A stretch of DNA of 64,000 nucleotides from Datura wrightii (Eukaryota > Streptophyta > Magnoliopsida > Solanales > Solanaceae). The position numbers and the translations under genes are program-made. The stretch covers positions 149,311,001 to 149,375,000 of the forward strand of contig JASDFA010000007.1 in assembly GCA_035772735.1 (NCBI GenBank). The letters are read 5' to 3'. Positions 35,242-46,201 of this stretch are shown here, piece after piece. Each line of letters begins with the position of its first letter. The stretch's first letter is position 1. Under the pieces are notes generated by a model that saw only the letters and a program-made list of their open reading frames with translations, made no database searches and was not told the DNA's origin.

Positions 35242-38162
35242 TCATCTTTTGTCATCAAATGCTTTAGCTTTTTCTACAGATTCCATTGCTTCTTCAAACG
35301 ATTTCTACACTCAAAAGAAGATTGTTAGGGAAAATTATTCAGACATTTTACTGCTTACTAAATATAACAAATACCTGTAGGACTGAATGACCATATTCAA
35401 GTCAATATAAATTACAGAAACAATTTAGGAGTCACTGCCTGCTCACATGTCGAAAGATTCAATGATCCAAAACACTATGATCAGCCCGAGCTAACCAGGT
35501 TGGAAAACCTCTTAGAAAGTATATTTAGACAGTAAACAGGTTTATTTCATCTTCTCATATGTAAAGTGATAGAAAACAGATATTTGTAACTCCCTGACTG
35601 TCCTGGGTTAATTATCCACCTTGACTGAACTCCCAGCTTCATGCATGCTGGATGAACCATAGAATGATGGCCACATAAGGAACTAGGAGAAGATAAGAGT
35701 TCTTGAGCAAAAGGAATTTTAAATCAAGTAGCAGTGTGAAATTAGAGAATCATATCTAATCCTACCATTGAAAAAAAGACAAAAGAGAGGGCCAAATTTA
35801 TTTAAGAAGGCAGCAGTATAACCTTGGACTGCATTTCTTTTTCTTGTCGTTAAAGAGTTTGATCGTTGACCTCTATGCAGTTTCAATTAGCTACAAGTGT
35901 ATAGATAATGATGGAGAAAAGGAAGATAAGTCATACTCCAGAATTTTGCATCTTCCATAGTGCCTCCCCACCTGCATCAACTACATATGTTGCACCTAAC
36001 AATACACTGAAGAGAAATATATATCAGCAATGTCCTGAGAAGGTTTTCACTGAACCAAACTGAGGTAAATAAAAAGACAAAGATGATGTTTTAAAGAATC
36101 AAGCCGTTTCACATGAATCAAGAAGTTTAGGAACTACAAATACATGGAATTCACCTAAATCCAAAGCATGATATTGGACAGTCAATGGGACAAATTTCAA
36201 CTGTCAATTTTTCTTGAATATCCAATGAATTTCTTGGGAAATAAAATGCAAGATAACTTACTGCTACAACAAACTAGATTTATGAATATGAGTGGTCTTT
36301 GAACTCTTCAAGCCCTAGGCCCCCTAAATTCTAAATTTGAACATAACAGTTAACATCACAAATCGTACAACATAGTAAAGCTCCCGTGGAATTTCCTGGA
36401 ACAAAAGTAAACCCTCAGACCTCAGCAAGATAGTTCTTTTTGTTCAAGCAATAGTCAATAGCTCCTTTTTGGTCTTGACGACTGTTTCCTCAGAAGTATC
36501 TCAGAACTGCCAATATTATTCAACATTCACCCAAGGAGTAGGTATCTCCTTGTTTCTTGTCTCCCTTAATGGTCCAGCTAAAGTACTACAACCCATAGCA
36601 TACAGTTTTACTATTCAGGGAGAATGTCAATATACAGTTTGCTCATTACAACACATTACAATTGAACAGAGACAGAATCGTCAAATATCCACATTCAAAA
36701 GTTGCGACAAGACTACATGAAACTTGGTAAGGCAAAGATGGAAGTAGTAGTAACACAAAGATTCTGACTTTTTTTTTTTTTTTTTTTTGAAATTGGTAAC
36801 AAACAGAGATTCTGACTTTCTAATTGCAATTAACTTATTCAGTGAAAACCTACTATATCCAAAAGAAAATAAATAGAGAAGAATCAAACTTCAAATTACA
36901 TGGAAAACCAACTGTAGTTTATACAGCATACATAGCACCACATACCAATAAACCAATAAATGTAGCAAATTGCGACATCTAATTGTTCAAATAACCAGAC
37001 AATTTAAAGTTGCATGTTCTTTTTTTGAGGGGTGGGGGAAGGTGGGAGAGGTCAAGTGTTAGGAATATATTTACAGTTACACAACACAAACTACTGCGCA
37101 TTGACAGCATCTAGCACACAAAAGTACGAAGAATACCAACATATAAGTCTAACAAAAACTCACATTTAATGATGATTGGAACCTAAGACTGTTAAACTCA
37201 CAACCTCCACTTTGACTTGGTAACTACTATAATCACATAATTCACATGAACCCCCACTAGGTCTAATGGAACAAAAACGCCCATAAAGATCACAGCTTTA
37301 CACAATACATATTGCCTCATGAAACTTTTGTTAGTAAGGACATATCGCCACAAGAACTCAAAGCAAATTCAATACTCCGTCTTTCCCAATTTATATGACA
37401 GTCTCTTGTTATAGGGCTTTCCAACGTACTTCTATTAAACTATTCAAAATTTGAAGTTTGCTGTGAACTTTTCTTTTACTTTACTTCTGAACATTAATTT
37501 AACATTATATGACTTCCTCTAGTTAAAAGATGAATTATCATTGAAATGAAACAAGTCCATTTCGAGCAAGATGAAAATGAGAATTCATATAGCCAAAACT
37601 TAAACTAGTTTGAGACTAAGAAGCAACTATTGTTGTTGTGGTACTACTACTAATAAAACTTAAAAACTATGCATCAATCAAATACCATGTTTAAAAATGG
37701 ATGCGGAGAACCCAAAAGCGAATAGGAAAGAGAAAAGGGAAATTACCCAGCAAGGGCAGCATTGAGGAGAAACGCCCGCGTCGTCATGTACCGCAGAACC
37801 ATCTCGAATTTGGTAACAACGCTAGCAGAACCGCCGGCATCTGCAGGCCGACTATACCCATAACCATAACTATTCCTATACCCGTTCTGATAATTCCGAT
37901 AATAATAGTCACTACTACCGCCATAAGCAGAATTTCGGTAACTGTTGTGCCGGATGTTATAATCGGCGCGCTTGCGATCGTCGATCAAAGTCTCGTAGGC
38001 TTCAGAAACTTGCTTGAATTTAAGTGTGACGTTTTCCTTCAACTGCTGCGAAGAATGTGCGTGCTTGTCGGGGTGAAATTCCATTGCCAATTTCCGAAAC
38101 GCTTGCTTAATTTCTTCCTTGCTTGCGCTTCGTGTTAACCCTAATACTTTGTAATGATCCAT
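35242..38162 (-). CDS. J-domain co-chaperone, chaperone protein dnaJ 72-like
   Basis: There are three exons: 37747..38162, 35937..36006 and 35242..35304 (stop at 35242-35244), giving 182 aa. The J-domain spans residues 2-67, with the Hsp70-activating HPD at 30-32. A Tyr/Asn/Gly-rich linker with repeated SYRN and GYGY follows (around 72-112). A hydrophobic segment runs from about 131 (FLLNAALAGVLLGATYVV) and is likely a membrane anchor. The tail contains GGEALWKMQNSGKSFEEAM and is close to Arabidopsis AT2G41000 (dnaJ 72). The tail exons are too short to stand out as open frames and were found from the family sequence and splice sites. Intron 1 is 1740 bp and intron 2 is 632 bp. The role is to stimulate an Hsp70 at a membrane; which membrane is not shown by the sequence. 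Confidence 0.92.
37376..37450 (+). mobile_element. Stowaway-like terminal fragment in J-protein intron 1
   Basis: TACTCCGTCTTTCCCAATTT then ATATGACAGTCTCTTGTTAT resembles one terminus of the CTCCCTCCGTCCCAATTTATG Stowaway family. The other terminus was not found. Confidence 0.45.
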
Positions 38163-38461
38163 TTTTTGTTGTTTGTAGAGCTACTTTTTTTTTTATGGGG
38201 GTGGATTTTGATCTGAGAGAAAGTGGTTCATTTTGGCAGAGCTATGTATGTGTATCCATGGCGGAAAAAGAGAGAACTACGTGACATCGTGGAGCTTCCA
38301 TGGCCGCGAGCTCTTCTTCAAATTGCTGTAAACGTGAACATCACCCGATCCAAAGATTGTTCTTTTTTTCCTCTTTCACGCGCCCAAATGGAAACTTTTC
38401 CCTTAATTTTCTTTTGTCACTTCTCAGAGATTATAGTCAGGATAACCCGGGGTCCGTCAGG

Positions 38462-38473
38462 GCCCAATTGGAG
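38462..38473 (-). promoter_or_regulatory. Site II-like TGGGCC motif upstream of the J-protein gene
   Basis: On the gene strand the bases read close to CCAATTGGGCCC, a TGGGCC site II element joined to a CCAAT motif, about 300 bp upstream of the ATG. Site II elements are common in promoters of housekeeping and organelle-related genes. Functional use is inference. Confidence 0.35.
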
Positions 38474-38669
38474 TAACATTATATTATGTATTATATATTA
38501 TATAGCGGATAAGCTAAAAATAGTTATCTAAAATTATTTTGTTATTTTTAAAGTTCAAACTAAAAGTTCTTATTTTTGCTCAATTTAGTCTTAATAGTTA
38601 TTATTTTTGAACACTACAAATACTTTAATTATGAATATAATGCCCCATATGATCAATGTACTGAAAAAA

Positions 38670-39055
38670 ATAAGTAATGCCCACAAATTCAGAAAATCAA
38701 TATGTTTTAAAATGTGTGAAATTATATGCTGTGTTTTTTAAACTTTTTTTAACCTTTAAAAACACACCGAAAAATACATGAAATGGCCAAAATACTCTCA
38801 TAGTGATAAGCATGCACGTTGACTCTGCTTTCACCTTTATTAGATGGTAAAAAAAAGTAATGACCGAAAATTTTAAAAATTATTATATTTTAAAATGTGT
38901 GAAATTACTAAGTAGTGCCTCATAATTTTTTATATTTTTTTTATTTTTGAAGAACACATCAAAAAATACACGAAATGACTAAAATACTGTTATCGTGATA
39001 AGCAGACACGTTGACAGAAACGTGTCTTCTATTCACGCTTATTAGTAAGCAAAAT
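38670..39055. repeat. Imperfect tandem duplication, about 190 bp x 2
   Basis: Two adjacent blocks (about 38670-38860 and 38861-39055) share, in order, TTTTAAAATGTGTGAAATTA, AATACATGAAATGGCCAAAA (or ACACGAAATGACTAAAA), ACT.T.AT.GTGATAAGCA and CACGTTGAC. Identity is moderate, so the duplication is old. Confidence 0.75.
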
Positions 39056-39147
39056 CTAAGAAATAAGATAAAGATATAGATTCAACAACAACAAAAAAAA
39101 TTAAAGAAATAAAAATAAGAAGATAGATATAGATTAAAGGGCAGTCC

Positions 39148-39247
39148 AGTACACGAGCTTATTTTGCATTTCTGCCAGAGGCTATTTTCACGGGTTGAAC
39201 CCGTAATATTCGGATCACTTAATCAATTACTCCGAAACTCCCCTTCA
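39148..39247 (-). mobile_element. Truncated tRNA-derived SINE
   Basis: On the minus strand the order is GAAGGGGAGTTTCGG, a tRNA-like B-box ACGGGTTCAACCCGTG, then GCCTCTGGCAGAAATGCA, and a jump to GTGTACTGGACTGCCC. This is the order of a common Solanaceae SINE with its middle deleted. Confidence 0.65.
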
Positions 39248-39775
39248 AAATAAATATAGATTAAGAAAATAATTTAAATATGTCAATGATACAAAAATAG
39301 ACTTCTTATCACTACTACAATTTATTAACAAAAAACATAGTTAAATTGTTTAACTTATAGGAAATTTTGGTTGATTCAAAATAGTGACTATGTTGTTCAA
39401 ATTGTGAAATCTCAAATTTTAATTTATGTGACATAATTCAAATAAACATGAACTTTTAAAAATTAAAAAAAAAACTTTAAAGCTAGTGATCTTAAAAATG
39501 TTACAATATTTGTAAAACTATAGAACTTTTAAAACCTGTAACTTTGTATATGTAATAATATTTGTGTGGTTATCATTGTCTAGCAACAGCCATAATGTAA
39601 AACAATAGTTTAGGATTTCAGCAGGTTTCACTCTGAGAAACAGAAGTATAACACAACATAAGCAGCATCCCAAACTAAACAACAAACTTTGAAAAAAGTA
39701 TTCACAGACATCAAGTATAAGAATAGAGGTTGTGTGAAAGAGTTGGATCCACTAGATCATGTCGATTTTGAGTCC

Positions 39776-41002
39776 TCATATGAACAAGTGTTTATAATCG
39801 CCATTTGCCAGCAAGCAAACACTGTTGTAGCTATATGTATCTGCAACAGAAAAAGAGGCATGTTAGAATTCATTCCTTTGAAATTTCCCAGTTATAGCAA
39901 GCAAACAAAGTTAAGCAATATGAATCCGTGAAAGAAGGTGGTAAGAATTGTATCAAAATTCACTCATTTGCACTTCCAATTTAATCCAATTAAAAACCTC
40001 AGTGACTTGATTTCCATTTCCAACAAAAAGGGACAGGACAAAGTCATTCCTAAAAGCTTTATTTTGATGTTCTCCAAAGGAGGAGATGAGGAGCTTAGGT
40101 ACCCGCTTCGCACTCTTGTAATGCTTAAAGATGATAAAAGCTCATGTGTATACTAGCAACCAAACCCAATACGTAGGTGATCTGTTTATAGATCCAACCT
40201 TTACAATCTAATACTCACCCTGTTTCAATTTGTTTGTCTTGCTTTCCTTTTTAGTCTGTTTAAAAAAGAATGTCTCTTTTCTTTTTTAGCAACTTTTTAG
40301 TTCCAATGTTTAAGACCACAAGATTAAAGGGCATTTTAGTATATTCTACATATCTTTGGTTTAAGACCATAAGGTTCAATAGTCTTCTTTACTTTCTTAA
40401 ACTCCATGCCAAAACAAAACCAAACAAACATATTGAAACGCAGGGGACAAGCACTTTAGTATGCAAGGATAACTGCTATAATTTAAACACTCGTAATAAC
40501 TTGCAGAAACTTTGGACATAACTTTAGCTAGGAAAGAAAATCTAGAAGCAAATAGCATTAAGTTGCTTTTCTTCCTGCATACTTTGAGGGAAAATAGCGC
40601 GACAACATTTATGTTCAGAACGTGAAAGCATATGCAGGACAAACATAATGAAACAACGAAAGCAATCAGGAGGAATCCAGCACCTAAAGACATAGAGAGC
40701 TAAACATAATTAAAAATATTAATGGAGTGATTTGAAGTGATACCTAGCGTGTCCCCAAAGTTGGACCATATTTCAGCACGGATAGATTGGTTACTATCGG
40801 CAATACCTATGACCTCAACAAATGTTGTAAGAGGACTAGGGGGATTGCCTTTCACAACCATCTGCTGGTCATCAGTAGATCTCCCAATCACTGTGCCGCC
40901 ACCATCAGAACGCATAACCTGAATCACAGCTCGAACCCTCCTTCCCATATACAAGCGGAGGAGCTCAGCATTGACGAAGACTGCAGGATTTGATGTATCC
41001 AT
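39776..41002 (-). CDS. RPA3: Replication protein A 14-kDa subunit
   Basis: RPA3 is the small OB-fold subunit of the single-strand DNA-binding trimer used in replication and repair. The coding exons are 40744..41002 (86 codons plus 1 nt) and 39776..39840 (65 nt including the stop), giving 107 aa. The N-terminus MDTSNPAVFVN, the core VRAVIQVMRSDGG, the STDDQQMVVKG strand and FVEVIGIAD match plant RPA3 (Arabidopsis AT3G52630), as does the end YNSVCLLANGDYKHLFI. The usual NELCK is NSVCL here. The acceptor TTTAG lies four bases before the ATG, so the gene starts with a non-coding exon far upstream (about 44011-44110), leaving a leader intron of about 3 kb. E2F and telo-box motifs at that exon fit S-phase expression. 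Confidence 0.94.
40214..40448. mobile_element. Decayed Stowaway-type MITE in RPA3 intron
   Basis: The left end is CTCACCCTGTTTCAATTTG and the right end, reverse-complemented, is TGTCCCCTGCGTTTCAATAT. These are degenerate forms of the CTCCCTCCGTTTCAATTTG terminal repeat. It lies in the second RPA3 intron (39841..40743). Confidence 0.6.
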
Positions 41003-41006
41003 ACTT

Positions 41007-44000
41007 CTAAAAGGAAAAGGAAAATTGAGAAAATAGTTGAACAATCAAGCACAAGTATTGGCAGATTAAACACTGTTTTTCCACCATAATCATCTGATTC
41101 ATTCATTCAGCTTCAAATGACAATTGCATTTGACTGGACTATTTAGTCTAAGCTATCAATTCTTCAATTAGTAGATTCATGATATGCAACAGTGTGATGG
41201 ACCAGAGTTTTGGGGGTTCTTGAAAGCATAGCAAATATATAGCATCAATCCAGAATTGAGAAAATAGCTGAGTCTTACGATTCCACATTGTCCTATAAAA
41301 GGATTCCACCCAAAAAATAATACTAGCTTGAATAAGAAGAAACAATTAAGGAAAGACTAATTAAGACAATGATACGGACATAAGTGAAAGGAAGCTGGAA
41401 TTAGGAGGGAAGATGGGGAAATAAGCAACACAAAAAAGTAAAGGAAAGCTGTACTCATGATGGGGATAGCAGGAAGGAGATGGAAACAAAAAGAAGAAAG
41501 AGCAAAACAAATAAACTAATATCTACCTTCCTTCCCTTACTGAAGATCTCTTGTCAATTAGGGTTCAGGTAATGACCATCATGTATTTTTCTTGCAAATT
41601 AACAAAAGGCTTCATTTCGGAACAAACCTAATATTGACAAGAACTCTTATAAAACACCTCTGAATTTATTTCTCATGCTTCTTTATTACTCTGATTCAAG
41701 TGGGGTGCAAAATGCATATATGCTTTATCTTATCTTACTTTGCAGCTTGCTTTTTGTGTTTCCCTTAGGCAAGCACTTTAAGGAATAAACTCAAGACACA
41801 GCACATGAGGTGTTCTTTCAGCATCTTGTGTCATGTTACTGCACTCAAAGTCGAGAAAACTTAAATTATCTAGTTAACTCTATCGGCAGGTAAAGCCTAA
41901 AAACTACCGAGTTTCTGTGAAGGAAATGCAACAGGCAGAGAACCACAAAGTTCAGTTCTTATATGCAGGAAACCTACCTACGCTAAGACCAATTATTTTG
42001 ATCAGTCTTTCTTTTTAAGAAAAAATGGCATCCTTAACCTTGTTAGGAATTAAGTAAAGATAAATAAGGACTGTCTTAGGAGTACATGTTTTAATAAAGG
42101 GCCTTCCAAGCAAGTAACATTAATATTAAAATAATAAAACAGTGATCTGGGCAGTGACTGATAAAGGATTCTGATACCTTTTTTACAAAGGGAAGTAACA
42201 GCAAAATGAAGTGGAGAAACCTTAGTGCTTATGGCAAAAGAATAATTTTCTTGTTATCAATTTCCTCTTATTCACAAACCAGAACTCTGATAGTGAACTA
42301 TTTTTCATAACTTTCTACATTATACATTGCACCAGCAAGAAAAACTAAAAGTTTTCACATAAAAGTGGTCCACTTTTGTGTGCCTTAACTGTGAGCACAA
42401 TCATTTACTCCTAATCACATTGACAAAGTCTACCTTTGAAAATCTATCCACCTTCTTATTTTAGTCTTTTTCCCATACCAACCTAGTGCTTTGACTCTTT
42501 TAGAATGTTTTATCCAGGCACAACTTATAGCACGTGATGCATTTGTGACTGTTCTACCACGTGTTTCAATGCTTAGCCTTTTCATTGTTTTGCGCCTTCA
42601 ATAATGTTCCAATTACTAAAGCTCATCTCTGTGTGTGTATTTGTTTTGGGGGGGGGGGGGGGGGGGGGGCGGGGGGGGCTAGAGAAAAGCTGGTCTAGTG
42701 TTGGAATTATATACCTGTTAACGAGAATCAGATAGTATATAAATATTTTCTGGAAATGTTAATGGGAAATGAGAAATTGGAAAAAGGGCTTTCATCATGG
42801 GAAAAATTGTTAAGTTCCCATAACTTATTATAATTATTCTGGCAAAGCTCCCTTCAAGGGAACACAAATTCCATATTGTTCTTCACAAAACTTGCTCAGA
42901 TCATTACTTCACATATTTTATCAATTTATAACCTGATAATTTCAATAAGGACAGTGACAAGATTAAACTGTTCACCAGTCCCCTTTTCGCTTAAAATGTG
43001 TTACTTATATTGCTCAAAATGAGACCTCCTCATACAATCCACATTTAAAAACTAAAAATCAATATAAAATATGAGCTCAAATATGGAAAACTTTGTCGAC
43101 AAATTAATGAAGTATTTTCTTCCAGCTCAGTCCAGCTACAATCTACTGGTGATATTTAAGTTGATTGAAGAATAGTGAATAAATAATTACAAGCTCCATG
43201 ACTTAATATAAATCTTTTGTGGTTTTATGCTAAACTAATGCCTTAAATTTGACAACACTGGTACAGAGCACTTCAGCAAACCGGCAAGCAATGAAGAGCT
43301 AAAGTGGAAATTCTATTTTGCATCTATAAACAAGTTCATTGGTTTACTTTTTTCACCCTAACTATGTTGTAAACTAAACAGGAGAACTCAACCCTAAAGA
43401 CCAATCTATTAGGTGGGAGATTAACATTACTCTTTTTAATCAATGAGGGACAATAGACACATAACAAATGCCCCCATCACTTGAGGACCAAGGACCTCAC
43501 TGGTCGCAGCTGGGCCTAGTTGGTCACGGCTGGCACAACTCTTGGTTCCAGCTCCACCAATAGTGGCACACAAGCCATCACTCGGAGTCGAGACAGCAAG
43601 CATTGACAGACCTGACTTTTATACCAATGATATAGACCAAACAGGAGGACCCAACACAAAAGACTGGTCTATTAGGTGGGACAACCCATTTAGCTATAAA
43701 TCCATTAACATTTCTCTAAAATCGACACATAACAAGCTACGAAACACTTCTCTTCTCATAATTAATCATCCTAATTTCCTCAAAAAAACAGCAAATATAA
43801 GGGAAAAGAAAAAAGAGCAAAAAACCGCAACTGCATTCACTTCACAACACCAAAACACAACTCGCATATGCGGATTTCACACATTCAATCAGAGTACGAA
43901 AAGTGAAGCTTATAAGGCGATTATCAACAACTTCTGATAGTTCGTAGAGCAAAACTCGTATGCTGAAATCAGAAAGAAGTATATAAGGAATCGAAACAAG

Positions 44001-44010
44001 AGCGACTTAC
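41007..44010 (-). other. RPA3 5'-leader intron, no gene inside
   Basis: About 3 kb without a believable coding frame. A 131-aa plus-strand frame at 43542-43937 has no family features. Apart from the poly-G tract I see no defined element. Confidence 0.5.
42648..42678 (+). repeat. Poly-G tract (G22-C-G8)
   Basis: An almost pure G run on the + strand inside the RPA3 leader intron. It would be a C run in the transcript. It could form a quadruplex in DNA. The exact length is also a place where sequencing error is likely. Confidence 0.9.
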
Positions 44011-44110
44011 CAGTTCGGATTCGAAACTGATGCCGAGTTTCCCCTTGTGATATGAAATCAGGAGGAAATGGAAAATCTCTGCAATTTTTGACCGTCGAAA
44101 CCCTAGTTGA
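44011..44110 (-). other. RPA3: Predicted non-coding 5' leader exon of RPA3
   Basis: The donor CTG|GTAAGTCGC at 44011/44010 would pair with the acceptor at 41007, giving a leader intron 41007..44010 of 3004 bp. The right boundary (transcription start) is not defined by sequence and is set near the telo-box. No alternative first exon with a good donor was obvious nearer the ATG. Confidence 0.6.
44098..44105 (+). promoter_or_regulatory. Telo-box near the RPA3 leader exon
   Basis: AAACCCTA on the + strand, an exact telo-box, 37 bp from the E2F site. Confidence 0.6.
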
Positions 44111-44141
44111 ACTAGTGTGTGATTTGTGAAAAAATTTTCTC

Positions 44142-44149
44142 GCGGGAAA
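44142..44149 (-). promoter_or_regulatory. Canonical E2F site upstream of RPA3
   Basis: The gene strand reads TTTCCCGC, the exact E2F consensus, inside a CGCGGGAAAT block. It is about 130 bp upstream of the predicted leader-exon donor. Confidence 0.7.
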
Positions 44150-44519
44150 TTGCAGTTTAATTATTATCCCGCGCCCTTAAATTTTGGCCATTTCCATTTT
44201 CTATACCCCATTATTTTCCAGATTTCTGTTTTTGATCCCTTGAAAAAAGTACTAGTACTGTATTTTTGTTTTTACAAGAGATACAGTCATACTATTTAGA
44301 TTAGCCTCTCAATCCACTTTTACTTGTTTATTGTATTAAAAATATAAATATATTTAGTACGAAAAATTATATCTTGACAAATATATTTATATTTTTTCGT
44401 GTTTAATTATTTAAAATTTTTAAAAATATTTTTCTTTAGAAAAACAAACTCCTTGAAAATAAAAAAAGTAATTTCTCTGATAAAATATGAAAAACAAGTT
44501 TGAATTATCTCCTCCACGT

Positions 44520-44720
44520 CCAAACAACCACTCATACTTCACCCCACCCGAACAACCACCCACACCCCACCAACCCTCACACTCCACCCCACCTGAACAA
44601 CCACCCACACCCCACCCCACCCCCACCCGCACAACCACACCCGACCCCACCCTTATAACCATCCACCACACTTCACCACACTCACCTCCACCCCTCCCCC
44701 CACTCCCCGCTCTCCTCTCA
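44520..44720 (+). repeat. C-rich low-complexity direct repeat
   Basis: The phrase GAACAACCACCCACACCCCA occurs twice about 50 bp apart within CCACCC-rich DNA. A Pro-rich open frame crosses it but looks like a product of base composition. Confidence 0.75.
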
Positions 44721-44899
44721 GGAGGAGATTTAGAAGGGATCGAGGGTATTCACTTGAAATCTCTCGGCAAAAAATTATTCTATATATAAGGTAATTTTTT
44801 ATAATCTCCTGAAAACAAGATTAGAGATTGGCTCAGTAGTTTATGGTGTTCAAATTTATTTTCAATTTGAAAAATCAAGAGGTAATTTATCATTTTATA

Positions 44900-45159
44900 C
44901 TCCCTCCGTCCACTTTTATTTGTCTACTATATTAAAAACAGATGTCCACTTTTACTTGTCTAGTTTAAAAAATAAAGATATAATCTATCACTTAATTCCT
45001 AATTTACCCATATGATTAGCTATAGTCATTTTCGAATGCATTTCTCAAAATATTAAATTTATTATATTTAAAGGGTGGTAAAAAAATTATCATTTTATTT
45101 GTTAATGCTTAAGTAGCGTGTCAAGTCAATATCAAACAAGTAAAAATGGACAGAGGGAG
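44900..45159. mobile_element. Stowaway MITE (Tc1/mariner type), 260 bp
   Basis: The left terminus is CTCCCTCCGTCCACTTTTAT and the right terminus, reverse-complemented, is CTCCCTCTGTCCATTTTTAC. It is flanked by TA on both sides (44898-44899 and 45160-45161), the expected target duplication. It is non-autonomous with no coding capacity. Confidence 0.9.
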
Positions 45160-46134
45160 TATCTATTTTATCCTTATTATTAAGTACTAATTATTTTCAA
45201 TTCATTTCTAAACGAGTGAGATGACCTGTGATAATTAGGAGTAATATAGTAAAATTATTATTATTTATTGCTTCTTAACGATTGTGACAAGTTAAACATA
45301 AACAAGTAAATATGAACAAGAAAAATATTAAATATTTACTATCATTTTTTCATTTACTAAACTAAACATCTTAATTGCTTATATTTACTATTTTAATCAT
45401 CTATATTTGTTAGAGCTATCTTAATCGAAAAATAATGAAGATGTTGAATTTGAAAATAGTGCCGAATACAATGATGAGTTTATAAGTTTGATCAAATTCA
45501 ATATTTTGCGATTTGAATATATATATATATATATATATCAAATTTTATTTTAAAATTATCATATGTGATTGTGCAAGTGAAAAAAGAAATGTGAATATCC
45601 TCTAACAATGTGTTATTATGTCATATAATTGGGTTAATTTCATGAATAATTATTGAACTTTATTTATTATGAAGGTGAAGGTTAAAACAATAAAACTTTA
45701 TCCATTGCAATAATGAATCACTAAACTTTACTTGATATAAAAGTAAAAGTCACGAAATTATTCTTGTCACGTTATATTTTTAGTGACTTAAATATTATAT
45801 ACAGTTAATTTTATTGTAATGTGAAAAAATAATTTTGCCATTTAAGTATTATAATATATGAAATTAATTAGTTTAACGTAACAAAAAATAATTTTATAAT
45901 TTATTATAATAAATAAATTAATTAATTATAATTTTGCCTCCCATCAAATGGAGTTGAGGATTGCAACTCTAAAATCTCAACTACCCATTATTCAATAAAT
46001 AAGATGCGTCCCCACGAATTAAGTGAAAGTCATTACTTTTTAAATTTATTTTTTCTTGATCTTTTTTGCAAGAAAATAAATAGATTGTTTGGTAAATCAT
46101 TTGAAAAAAAAATTAAATGAGAAGGTGTAAATGG

Positions 46135-46200
<66 letters not shown>

Positions 46201-46201
46201 T
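46135..46201 (+). repeat. (ATA)n microsatellite, about 22 units
   Basis: An uninterrupted trinucleotide run, likely polymorphic between accessions. Confidence 0.97.

Noticed and set aside
37701..38138. 145-aa plus-strand frame over the J-protein first exon
   Set aside because: It is a shadow of the real J-domain exon on the other strand, which has HPD and family-type splice sites.
40743..40744. RPA3 intron 2 donor GTATCAC considered as a U12 donor
   Set aside because: It departs from GTATCCT at position six and no TTCCTTAAC-like branch motif was seen before the acceptor at 39841.
43542..43937. 131-aa plus-strand open frame inside the RPA3 leader intron
   Set aside because: No recognisable motif, biased to Asn/Lys/Thr, and it lies in intronic DNA on the opposite strand.
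44487..44789. 100-aa proline-rich open frame
   Set aside because: It arises from C-rich low-complexity DNA. The opposite strand is equally open as a Gly/Val-rich frame. No promoter context or homology.
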